Assembly (NCBI RefSeq): GCF_001577755.1
Contig: NZ_CP010776.1
Span: forward strand, 3,162,001 to 3,226,000
Length of the DNA: 64,000 bases
Source of the DNA: Rufibacter sp. DG15C
Lineage (GTDB): Bacteria > Bacteroidota > Bacteroidia > Cytophagales > Hymenobacteraceae
Direction of reading: 5' to 3'
Shown in pieces: positions 24,875 through 32,480 of the stretch (positions within the stretch are counted from its first letter, which is position 1; the number at the start of each line of letters is the position of its first letter). The notes below the pieces were generated by a model that worked only from the letters and a program-made list of their open reading frames with translations, was not told where the DNA came from and did not search any database. Made by a program: the position numbers and the translations under genes.

Positions 24875-26200
24875 TTAGGACACTAACAGCCTGGATAATT
24901 TTTCTGTGAGCGCCCGGCGCGAATACTGGGTGTAATTAATGAAAGGCAGGTCCAGGTTCGGGTTGATTTTCCAGGTCTTGCTCATCTGCATGAGGTGGTC
25001 AGTCATCAGTTCATAGCCCGAGTAATGGAACACCCGGCCCGCGCCGCATTCGTCAATGATTCTATCAGCGTCGCCGTGGATAGGCCCGATGCAGATGATG
25101 GGTTTGTTGGCGGCCAGGTACTCAAACAGCTTGCCCGTCAGAATCCCAAAGTTGTTGGGCACGTCCGGTATCGCCATTAGTAGCACGGTGCTGGACATGA
25201 GGTATTTGATGGACTCGTCATGCGGCACAAAGTCAATGTACTCCGTAATGAGCGGCAGGCTGGCGCCTTCAATCTGCTTTTTGATGCCCTCCGAGACCTT
25301 GCCTACAAACCGCAGTTTGTACCTAATGAACGGGTTGCGGGTCACGGTATCGCAGAGCGCCTGGAAGAAACCTTCCACGTTGTAGGCTTCGGTGAGCGTG
25401 CCGGTGTAGGTGATGATGAACTCCTCAGAAGAAGGCGTGGAAGGGTGCACAAAGTCAGCCTCGTCGTAGCCGTTGGGAATCACGTGTATCTTGTTGGGGT
25501 TGAGCGCAGCGGATTTCTTGAGGAACAGGCGCTTCATGTCATCACTCACTACAATAACTTCATCCGCGTTCTCTAAGACCTCGCGCTCGTATTTGGCGTC
25601 CAGCTTTTGGGCCAGCGCGGTGTGGTTCAGGTCCTGGTAATAGTAAATGTCGGTCCAGGGGTCGCGCATGTCGGCAATCCAACGCAGGCCGTGCTTTTGT
25701 TTGAGCTTAAGGCCAATCAACTGGGTGGAATGCGGCGGGCTGGACGTGACCACCGCTTTGATGTCCTTGCGCTTCATGACCTTGGTGGCAGCGTCTAGGG
25801 CAAAGCGGTTCCAGCCAATGCGCGGGTCGGGGATGAACAAGTTTCCGCGCAGGAACTTGAAAAGCTTCTGCTTCCAGTTCTCTCTGCCGGTGTTCGCGAA
25901 GCCGCCAAACGGAATGTCTTTTTTGCCGGTAATCTTTTTATAGAACTCAAACGGCTCACGCGTGGCGGTTTTAATCACTTGCACGCTGGCCGGTATCTCG
26001 CCCTCCAGAGAATGGTCTAAAATAGGGTAGGAGGCCTGTTTTTCATCTACAGTGATGACCGTAGGCGTAATCCCAAACTCTGGTAAATGCTTTACAAACT
26101 TAAGACAGCGCTGTACCCCAGCCCCACCCGAGGGCGGCCAGTAATACGTCATGAACAACACGTTTTGAGCGGCAGTTTTGTCAGCAGATTCCAAAGGCAA
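24875..26200 (-). CDS. Glycosyltransferase family 4
   Basis: A GT-B enzyme of 441 residues. The N-terminus NVLFMTYYWPPSGGAGVQR (residues 13-31) is the acceptor-side glycine loop, and ADEVIVVSDDMK, IHVIPNGYDEADF and LTGKLFEYLAANKPIICIG mark the C-terminal donor domain. The start appears to be TTG at 26200: the first strand NVLF must be included, and no ATG lies upstream of it in frame. The gene ends 4 bp from repeat copy 11. Confidence 0.88.
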   Translation of the reverse strand: MPLESADKTAAQNVLFMTYYWPPSGGAGVQRCLKFVKHLPEFGITPTVITVDEKQASYPILDHSLEGEIPASVQVIKTATREPFEFYKKITGKKDIPFGGFANTGRENWKQKLFKFLRGNLFIPDPRIGWNRFALDAATKVMKRKDIKAVVTSSPPHSTQLIGLKLKQKHGLRWIADMRDPWTDIYYYQDLNHTALAQKLDAKYEREVLENADEVIVVSDDMKRLFLKKSAALNPNKIHVIPNGYDEADFVHPSTPSSEEFIITYTGTLTEAYNVEGFFQALCDTVTRNPFIRYKLRFVGKVSEGIKKQIEGASLPLITEYIDFVPHDESIKYLMSSTVLLMAIPDVPNNFGILTGKLFEYLAANKPIICIGPIHGDADRIIDECGAGRVFHYSGYELMTDHLMQMSKTWKINPNLDLPFINYTQYSRRALTEKLSRLLVS

Positions 26201-26236
26201 TGGTCTTAACTTTTAGTCTGGTAGAAGAACAGGTTT

Positions 26237-26274
26237 CGTTTTTGGATTGTTTTCCGGGAAAAAGGCCAAAAACG
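26237..26274. repeat. 38-bp palindromic repeat, copy 12
   Basis: Arms are CGTTTTTGGATT and AGGCCAAAAACG around GTTTTCCGGGAAAA. It lies in the divergent gap between a glycosyltransferase gene and ffh. Confidence 0.88.
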
Positions 26275-26355
26275 GTTTCTTATTGTTACACGTTTAGAAA
26301 CCTCCGAATATACGCGTCTGTATTGAAAAGATGGTGAACTTGCCGAAATTCTGCG

Positions 26356-26363
26356 TATTTTTG
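26356..26363 (+). promoter_or_regulatory. -7 promoter box (TATTTTTG) of ffh
   Basis: TATTTTTG fits TAnnTTTG and is 46 bp upstream of the ffh ATG. Confidence 0.5.
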
Positions 26364-26409
26364 TAGTTACTGACACTAGATAATCACCTAACTCAGCCAT
26401 ATAAACCAC

Positions 26410-27747
26410 ATGTTTGAGAATTTAAGTACCAAGCTAGACCGCGCCTTTAAAACCCTTAAGGGCCAAGGCAGCATCACTGAAATCAACGTTGCCCAGACCA
26501 TCAAAGAAGTTCGTCGCGCCTTGGTGGACGCTGACGTGAACTACAAGGTGGCCAAGACCGTGACCGACAAAATCAAGGACGAGGCCATGGGCCGCGACGT
26601 TCTCATTGCTGTGTCACCAGGCCAGTTGATGGTGAAGATTGTGCACGAAGAACTCACCGAACTAATGGGCGGCGAGAAGAAGGACATCAACATCACTGGT
26701 TCACCAGCTATCATATTAATCGCCGGTCTTCAGGGTTCTGGTAAGACTACCTTCACAGGTAAGCTTTCTAACTTCTTGAAAAAACAAGGCAAAGGCGTTC
26801 TGGTTGCGGCCTGTGACGTGTACCGTCCGGCGGCTATTGACCAGTTGAGCGTTTTGGCTGAGCAGGTAGGCGTGGAGTTCTACGCGGAGCGCGAGTCCAA
26901 AGACCCGGTTTCCATTGCCCGCAACGCCGTGGAGCATGCCAAGAAAACCGGCAAAAAAGTAGTCATCATTGACACCGCCGGGCGTTTGGCCGTGGATGAG
27001 GCCATGATGAAGGAAATCTACGACATCAAGGAGGCCATCAAGCCAACCGAGACCTTGTTTGTGGTAGACTCCATGACCGGTCAGGATGCGGTGAACACCG
27101 CCAAGACGTTCAACGAGCGCATCAACTTTGACGGTGTTGTTTTGACCAAGTTGGACGGTGACTCCCGCGGTGGAGCGGCTCTTTCCATTAGAGCCGTAGT
27201 AGAGAAGCCTATTAAATTCATCTCTACCGGTGAGAAGATGGAGGCTCTTGACCTGTTCTACCCTGACCGTATGGCCCAGCGTATCTTGGGCATGGGTGAC
27301 GTTATCTCCTTAGTAGAGCGTGCCCAGCAGACCTTTGACGAGGACGAAGCTAAGCGTATCAACAAGAACATCCGCAAGAACCAGTTCAATTTTGATGACT
27401 TCTTGTCGCAGTTGGAGCAAATCAAGCGGATGGGTGATATCAAAGACTTGGTGGGCATGATACCGGGCGTGAGCAAGATGATGAAGGACGTGGAGATTGA
27501 CGAAAGCGCCTTCAAACCGATTGAGGCCATCATCAAGTCCATGACCAAGGAAGAGCGTCAGAACCCAGACATGATTTCGGGTAGCCGCCGTAACCGCATC
27601 GCGAAAGGTTCTGGTACCAACATTCAGCAGGTGAACAACCTGATGAAGCAGTTCAACGACATGCGCAAAATGATGAAGTCCATGAACAAAATGGCCGGCA
27701 CCAAAGGCGGTCTTGCCAAACTGGGCAGCATGATGGGGCGCAGATAA
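26410..27747 (+). CDS. ffh: Signal recognition particle protein Ffh
   Basis: Ffh is the SRP GTPase that binds SRP RNA and signal sequences. The 445-residue protein has the N domain (MFENLSTKLDRAFKTLKGQG), the G domain with GLQGSGKTTFTGKL (about residues 104-117), DVYRPAAIDQL, DTAGRLAVDE and TKLDGDSRGG, and the methionine-rich M domain with SGSRRNRIAKGSG for RNA binding. It is monocistronic with its own promoter box and terminator. Confidence 0.97.
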   Translation: MFENLSTKLDRAFKTLKGQGSITEINVAQTIKEVRRALVDADVNYKVAKTVTDKIKDEAMGRDVLIAVSPGQLMVKIVHEELTELMGGEKKDINITGSPAIILIAGLQGSGKTTFTGKLSNFLKKQGKGVLVAACDVYRPAAIDQLSVLAEQVGVEFYAERESKDPVSIARNAVEHAKKTGKKVVIIDTAGRLAVDEAMMKEIYDIKEAIKPTETLFVVDSMTGQDAVNTAKTFNERINFDGVVLTKLDGDSRGGAALSIRAVVEKPIKFISTGEKMEALDLFYPDRMAQRILGMGDVISLVERAQQTFDEDEAKRINKNIRKNQFNFDDFLSQLEQIKRMGDIKDLVGMIPGVSKMMKDVEIDESAFKPIEAIIKSMTKEERQNPDMISGSRRNRIAKGSGTNIQQVNNLMKQFNDMRKMMKSMNKMAGTKGGLAKLGSMMGRR

Positions 27748-27781
27748 TTACTGATTGCCAATTGCTAATTGCTTGATATAA

Positions 27782-27820
27782 AAGAAGCCCGGACCTGTAG
27801 GTTCGGGCTTCTTCGTTTTT
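27782..27820 (+). terminator. Intrinsic terminator of ffh
   Basis: Stem AAGAAGCCCGGACC / GGTTCGGGCTTCTT with a TGTA loop is followed by CGTTTTT. That T-run is the left arm of repeat copy 13. Confidence 0.88.
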
Positions 27821-27851
27821 GGCCTTTTTTGGTGAAATAAGACCAAAAACG
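27814..27851. repeat. 38-bp palindromic repeat, copy 13
   Basis: Arms are CGTTTTTGGCCT and AGACCAAAAACG around TTTTTGGTGAAATA. It begins on the base after the ffh terminator stem. Confidence 0.88.
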
Positions 27852-27946
27852 GAATGGTCCTGGTAAAAAGATTTATTCTGAGCGAAAGCTACGGGTTGCT
27901 ATCTTCTGTTTGAGTAAACAAGCAATTGACAATCAACAATTAACAA

Positions 27947-28435
27947 TCAATAATCCGTTCGGCCTTCGTGCTTCTCCCATTCCTGAAAGCCTTTCAGAGC
28001 TTCTTCGCGGAGGAATTGTTGCATGGGAATGGTACGGTGGTGGAGAGGCAGTTTTAGCTCCTCATAAATAAAGGCATCGTCAAACCCGATAGCGGCGGCG
28101 TCTGCCTTGGTGTTGCCGTAGAAAACGCGGTCGGGGCGGGCCCAGTAGATGGCGCCCAAGCACATGGGGCAAGGCTCGCAGCTGGTGTAGAGTTCACAAC
28201 CGGTCAACTGAAAGGTTCCTAAGGCTTGACAGGCTTTTCTAATGGCGTCCACCTCGGCGTGGGCGGTAGGGTCATTGCTAGAGGTGACGTTGTTGTAGCC
28301 TCGGGCAATGACTTTTCCATCCTTGACAATGACGGCGCCAAAGGGACCGCCTTTGCCTTCCTTCATTTTCTCAATAGACAATTGAATGGCTTCGCGCATG
28401 AAGCCTGCTGCGGGCATGTTCTCTTCCTGGTTCAT
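27947..28435 (-). CDS. Guanine deaminase-like nucleoside deaminase
   Basis: The 162-residue protein is a cytidine-deaminase-fold zinc enzyme with TAHAEVDAIRKACQALG (His and catalytic Glu, about residues 59-75) and TSCEPCPMCLGAIYWARPD (zinc cysteines). These segments match the small guanine deaminase (GuaD) of Bacillus type, which converts guanine to xanthine. TadA-like tRNA deaminase is a less likely alternative. The C-terminal tail is long and charged. Confidence 0.85.
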   Translation of the reverse strand: MNQEENMPAAGFMREAIQLSIEKMKEGKGGPFGAVIVKDGKVIARGYNNVTSSNDPTAHAEVDAIRKACQALGTFQLTGCELYTSCEPCPMCLGAIYWARPDRVFYGNTKADAAAIGFDDAFIYEELKLPLHHRTIPMQQFLREEALKGFQEWEKHEGRTDY

Positions 28436-28483
28436 ACAAAACCGTACGCAAGAAAAGGCCGCAGTGATGTCCCTGGCTTTAAA

Positions 28484-29005
28484 TTAAGGCAGTAGGCTCT
28501 TCATCTGTCTTTTATGGTGATTGGCGTGTTCAATCAAAAAATCCAGCGTCTGACCCAGCGAGATGACGCCGGCGCGTGGATGCTTGAATATTTCTTTGTC
28601 CAGCAACTCAGCCGGGAAATCAGTTAAAAACTGCTGCAAGGTGTTCCTGGTGTCCTGCCAATTTTTCTCCACCTCCATAGGGTTTACCGTCTCGGGCATT
28701 TCGCCAATGACTTTGGGCACCTTTAACTTGGTAGGTAATATGAGAAACATGTTCAGGAGAAAAGAGCGCCAGCGGGTGTTAAAAGAAATAGGACGGCGTT
28801 TGCGGTCAGAGGCCATGTTATCTTTGATGGATTGGATGACCACCTGCTCTACCTTCCAGAGGTGGTAATACAACTGCGCCGCCGACCATTGGTCTTCTGC
28901 GGGTTTCTTTGCTTGCTGCGCTGGCGTGAGGGAATTGAGTTGGGAGGTGTAAGCTTGGCGTTGTTGTTCTAGGCGGTCAAACTTGGCCTGAAGTGCGGTT
29001 TGCAT
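28484..29005 (-). CDS. DinB-like four-helix metal-binding protein
   Basis: This 173-residue protein has the DinB/YfiT layout with three candidate metal-binding histidines: one in AAQLYYHLWKVEQ (near residue 47) and two in LIEHANHHKRQM near the C-terminus. Such proteins include thiol-dependent transferases, but the substrate is unknown. ATG at 29005 is chosen; the frame stays open upstream only because it runs through the neighbouring 38-bp repeat. Confidence 0.8.
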   Translation of the reverse strand: MQTALQAKFDRLEQQRQAYTSQLNSLTPAQQAKKPAEDQWSAAQLYYHLWKVEQVVIQSIKDNMASDRKRRPISFNTRWRSFLLNMFLILPTKLKVPKVIGEMPETVNPMEVEKNWQDTRNTLQQFLTDFPAELLDKEIFKHPRAGVISLGQTLDFLIEHANHHKRQMKSLLP

Positions 29006-29034
29006 AGGAGTACCTGAATATTTGGCAAAAGGTA

Positions 29035-29072
29035 CGTTTTTGGCCTGATTTCCGCAAAACAACCCAAAAACG
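29035..29072. repeat. 38-bp palindromic repeat, copy 14
   Basis: Arms are CGTTTTTGGCCT and AACCCAAAAACG around GATTTCCGCAAAAC. It lies 29 bp upstream of the DinB-like start. Confidence 0.9.
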
Positions 29073-29086
29073 GATTCTTCTCAATC

Positions 29087-30514
29087 TTAGGCGGCCTTCT
29101 TGGCTGCAAAGCCGGCTCTGGTCATTTCGCCCCAGCTTTTCTTACCGGTAATCAAGTCTTTATTGCCCAGAACGGCCCAGCGCACCGTCAATGGATGGTA
29201 GACAAACGGCTCTAGCAACGCCGTGCCCATGAGCTTGAAAATGTCCTTCCGGTCTGAGTATTGATAATAAGAAAGCTCGTCAAAGAGAATGGCCATGAAG
29301 GATACCATTACCGCAAACGTATACACGCTGCCCAATAACAACAGAAAGAATGGCCAGTTGAGCCACCCCATGATAGCCGCCAACAGCAGGTAAACTAAGC
29401 CGCCAGCTTCAATTAAAGGGGCCAGCCATTCAAAAAAGAACCAATATGGGTAACTTACCAAACCCAGAACGCCATATTTAGGGTTGAAGAACATTTTCTT
29501 GTGGTATAGAAGCGTTTCAATGGTGCCGCGGGTCCAGCGGTTGCGCTGGCGGCCCAGAATCTTAATAGAAGCCGGCGCTTCTGTCCAGCAAAGGGGATCA
29601 GGGATGAAGTGCACGTGGTATTTTAGCCTACGCTCCTTCATGTAGCGGCGCATGCGCACAATGAGTTCCATGTCCTCGCCTACGGTGTTGTGGTTATAGC
29701 CACCGGCGGCAATGGCTATCTCTTTGTCAAACAACCCGAAGGCCCCAGAAATGAGCAGCAATCCGTCAATGCGGCTCCAACCCATGCGGCCCAGCAAAAA
29801 GGCCCTAGTGTATTCCAATACCTGAATTCTGGCCAAGAAACTTTCGGGGGCGTGTACTTTTACTAAACGGCCGTCCTCAATCTCACAGCTGTTGGCAATT
29901 CTAATAACGCCGCCGGTGGCAATGGTAGGATGCTCTGTCTCAATAAAAGGCTTCACCATTTTAAGGATGGAGTTCTGGTCCAGCACGCAGTCCACGTCAA
30001 TGCAAGTAATAAGCTTCTGGGTAGACACGTTGATGCCTACGTTGAGGGCATCGGCTTTGCCGCCGTTCACTTTGTCTACCACCACCAGCTTGCTGTAAGC
30101 ATTGTTGGTTGATTTGTACACGCCTTTGATGGGTTTGGTGGACAGTCGTTCATTGACGGCAAACTCCACCTTCTCCAGTTCATAGACGTCAATCATTTTC
30201 TGGAGCGTGTCATCCTTGCTGCCGTCATTGACAATGATCACCTCAAAGTTGGCATAGTGCAGAGACAGGAGGGAGCGCACGTTGTCTACAATGGTCAGGC
30301 CTTCATTGTAGGCAGGGGCAATCAGGCTAACAGACGGGGCCAGCGGCGAAGTTAAAATGGCGCGGTACTCTGTAAAGCTGTTTTTGCGTTTGTAATAGAC
30401 CATCTCCATACCTGACACTGCCGCCAGAAACAGGTAAGAGACGGCCAAGGTGATGGCGTATACCAAAATGCCATAGCTGAAAAAATCAGTAAAGAGCTCA
30501 AAAACGAAAGCCAT
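29087..30514 (-). CDS. Membrane glycosyltransferase family 2 (processive polysaccharide synthase-like)
   Basis: The 475-residue protein has an N-terminal helix, a GT2 domain (SLIAPAYNEG, VNDGSKDDT, CIDVDCVLD, GEDMELIVRMRR) with the QxxRW-like motif RQRNRWTRG (about residue 326), and three or four C-terminal helices. This plan matches PgaC/IcaA or cellulose-synthase-like processive synthases that polymerise and export a beta-linked polysaccharide. It lies 1 bp after the HEAT-repeat protein gene, so the two form an operon, following a receiver gene on the same strand. Confidence 0.9.
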   Translation of the reverse strand: MAFVFELFTDFFSYGILVYAITLAVSYLFLAAVSGMEMVYYKRKNSFTEYRAILTSPLAPSVSLIAPAYNEGLTIVDNVRSLLSLHYANFEVIIVNDGSKDDTLQKMIDVYELEKVEFAVNERLSTKPIKGVYKSTNNAYSKLVVVDKVNGGKADALNVGINVSTQKLITCIDVDCVLDQNSILKMVKPFIETEHPTIATGGVIRIANSCEIEDGRLVKVHAPESFLARIQVLEYTRAFLLGRMGWSRIDGLLLISGAFGLFDKEIAIAAGGYNHNTVGEDMELIVRMRRYMKERRLKYHVHFIPDPLCWTEAPASIKILGRQRNRWTRGTIETLLYHKKMFFNPKYGVLGLVSYPYWFFFEWLAPLIEAGGLVYLLLAAIMGWLNWPFFLLLLGSVYTFAVMVSFMAILFDELSYYQYSDRKDIFKLMGTALLEPFVYHPLTVRWAVLGNKDLITGKKSWGEMTRAGFAAKKAA

Positions 30515-30515
30515 G

Positions 30516-32021
30516 TTAGTTTCTGCTGTCTAAGGCGTGTTTAATGATTTGCTGAAGCTGCGCGTTTTGGATTTGTGGTTCCAGTACTTGGTAGCTTTCC
30601 AATTCCTGCAAGTCATGCAAAGCCTTGGCTGCCACCAATTGTAAATCATGATGCCCAGATAAAAGCTGCTGGGCAAAAAAATCATTGGGAGCGCCGCCCA
30701 AACTAGCCACCGCCGAGAGAATGGCCACTTGGTTGCCTTTGGTGTCTGTGGCAAACCTTTCCAGCAAAACAGGTACTGCTTGGGCAGCATCTAACAGCCG
30801 TATGGTTTCAATGGCCGTCAACCTAATGGCTTCTACCGGATGTCCCAACAAAGCCTCTATTGCCGGTAAGGCGTTTACCTGATTATAAATGCCAATCATC
30901 TTGGCACTGAACTCCACAACCTCTATGTTAGAAGAAAAGAGAAACTCACTAAAATCTGGAATATCTTCCCGGTCAAGCTTAGAAAGGGCGTTTTGCAAAT
31001 TAAGTTGCTGCCATTTTGTAAAGGTCCTATGCAATTGATGCAGGAAAGACAAGCCTCTTTGCTTCTCTAACTTCACCAAGGCAATATGCGATTCCATCCT
31101 GACCAGGTCATTGGAGTGGTTAATGAGCGCTTTGATATAGGGGGCCGCCTCAAACACCAACATTTGGGCCAGCTCACAGATGCCCTGGGCTTTCAAGTTC
31201 CAACGTGGGTTATGAAGCAAGGCGAAGGAGTCCTTCTGCAAATTCAAGTAAATAAAGAGCAGACGAAGGTTCTCTGCGAACTGCCCCGTGAAGTTTTTGT
31301 TCAAATCCAGAATCTCATCGATGAGGATTTTTCTCTTAAAACCGCTTTTGAGGTAGTGCTTTTTAAAATGTTGCACAATCTTATCCTGGTCCCAATCAGA
31401 AGATGGCTTGTCTTCGTCAAAAAAGAGGACGTGCATCAATAACAGCTCATACCGCTTTCGTAAACGCTCGGCATTGGCCTGCACTGCTAACTTGTAAAAA
31501 CGGCTGGCCAAAACCGCAATCAGCATGGCCACAGTGAGCACAAAAAAGACCGTGATTAAGATTATCAATATTTTGTGCCTCAGGCGAATATCCTCCCAGT
31601 GTTGGTAAGGGTTTACAGGGCTGATCTTTTCAATACCTGAGAGCAGTCTTTGCTTTTTTTCTGCTATGGTTGGGAATTGGAAGCGCGGTGAGTCTTCCGC
31701 AGTTGAGGATTTTACAGGATCAACCCCTTTGACTGCCGGCTTAATAACCGGAGAAATGCTCTCACTGCTTGGTTGAGCATATACGATCCCTACCTCTGGT
31801 GCCAAAGTACTAAGTTCAGTTTCAATTGACTCTGTAGGAGCAGGAGCAGTTGGCTCAACCTCTAACAAGAAGGTTTCTTCAGAAATCAATGCTGAGGAAG
31901 CCATCTGGGCAGAGAAATCCATAGACTGAAAAGAAAGCACAGGCTGCCCTTTTGTAGGTTGGGTAAGAACCAAGAGAAAAGGGAGAAGGAATCGCTTTTT
32001 AGACAGTAAAGTTTTAATCAT
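30516..32021 (-). CDS. Membrane protein with HEAT-like repeats
   Basis: The 501-residue protein has a signal-like N-terminus (KKRFLLPFLLVLTQPTKG), a Pro/Glu/Ser-rich outer segment, a central membrane helix (about residues 151-172, ILIILITVFFVLTVAMLIAV) and a cytoplasmic helical part with HEAT-like repeats (VNALPAIEALLGHPVEAIRL, ETIRLLDAAQAVPVLLERF). HEAT repeats usually mediate protein binding. It precedes the polysaccharide synthase by 1 bp and probably acts with it, perhaps receiving signals from nearby regulators (inference). Confidence 0.82.
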   Translation of the reverse strand: MIKTLLSKKRFLLPFLLVLTQPTKGQPVLSFQSMDFSAQMASSALISEETFLLEVEPTAPAPTESIETELSTLAPEVGIVYAQPSSESISPVIKPAVKGVDPVKSSTAEDSPRFQFPTIAEKKQRLLSGIEKISPVNPYQHWEDIRLRHKILIILITVFFVLTVAMLIAVLASRFYKLAVQANAERLRKRYELLLMHVLFFDEDKPSSDWDQDKIVQHFKKHYLKSGFKRKILIDEILDLNKNFTGQFAENLRLLFIYLNLQKDSFALLHNPRWNLKAQGICELAQMLVFEAAPYIKALINHSNDLVRMESHIALVKLEKQRGLSFLHQLHRTFTKWQQLNLQNALSKLDREDIPDFSEFLFSSNIEVVEFSAKMIGIYNQVNALPAIEALLGHPVEAIRLTAIETIRLLDAAQAVPVLLERFATDTKGNQVAILSAVASLGGAPNDFFAQQLLSGHHDLQLVAAKALHDLQELESYQVLEPQIQNAQLQQIIKHALDSRN

Positions 32022-32062
32022 TTATACGCTTTTGCAGTGTTGCTATCAGGGATTTTACTTGT

Positions 32063-32100
32063 TGTTTTTGGCCTGTTTTCTAAGAATTAGGCCAAAAATG
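32063..32100. repeat. 38-bp palindromic repeat, copy 15
   Basis: Arms are TGTTTTTGGCCT and AGGCCAAAAATG: both ends carry the same outermost change (C to T, and C to T at the mirror position on the other strand is not seen). The centre is GTTTTCTAAGAATT. It separates the receiver gene from the HEAT-protein gene. Confidence 0.88.
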
Positions 32101-32110
32101 GAGGGTTTTC

Positions 32111-32479
32111 CTATTTGGCCCGCAGCAAGATCTTCTTTACTCTCACTGACAGTTCATTTGGGCTGAAGGGTTTGGTAATGAAATCATCGGCGCCTAGTTC
32201 AAAGGCTTCTAAAACCGTTTTCTCTAAACCTACTGCAGATAGTATGATGATGGGCGAAGGGCGATTTAAGATGTTTTTGGAGTAGTTGATGATCTCTAAA
32301 CCTGAGGCGAAGGGTAACATGATGTCTGTGAGGATGAGGTCAAATTGATTGGCCTCAATGGCTTCCAAGGCAGATTTGCCGTCTCTGGCTACTTCTACTT
32401 GGTGACCATCTTTCTTCAGTCTAAACTCCAATGCTTTGAGCATCATCTGCTCATCTTCAATGACTAAAATTTTTGCCAT
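32111..32479 (-). CDS. Single-domain response regulator (CheY-like)
   Basis: The 122-residue protein is a lone receiver domain: acidic pair IEDE (residues 7-10), phosphoacceptor Asp52 in LILTDIMLP, Ser/Thr switch in IILSAVG and lysine in FITKPFSP. There is no output domain, so it must act by binding a partner. It starts 1 bp after the hybrid kinase stop. The synthase/HEAT pair lies immediately downstream. Confidence 0.92.
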   Translation of the reverse strand: MAKILVIEDEQMMLKALEFRLKKDGHQVEVARDGKSALEAIEANQFDLILTDIMLPFASGLEIINYSKNILNRPSPIIILSAVGLEKTVLEAFELGADDFITKPFSPNELSVRVKKILLRAK

Positions 32480-32480
32480 G

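Larger units (their letters stand above)
27747..27954. repeat. Imperfect word-like inverted repeat flanking the ffh terminator
   Basis: Left arm 27747-27775 (ending TAATTGCTTG) and right arm 27919-27954 (starting CAAGCAATTGACAATC) are inverted and built from ATTG words, with a gap in the alignment. The right arm overlaps the stop codon of the next gene. The interior holds a terminator and a 38-bp repeat. Confidence 0.5.

Noticed and set aside
29006-29062. A longer N-terminus for the DinB-like protein
   Set aside because: The extra residues are the translation of the 38-bp repeat and precede a good ATG at 29005 where the family similarity begins.
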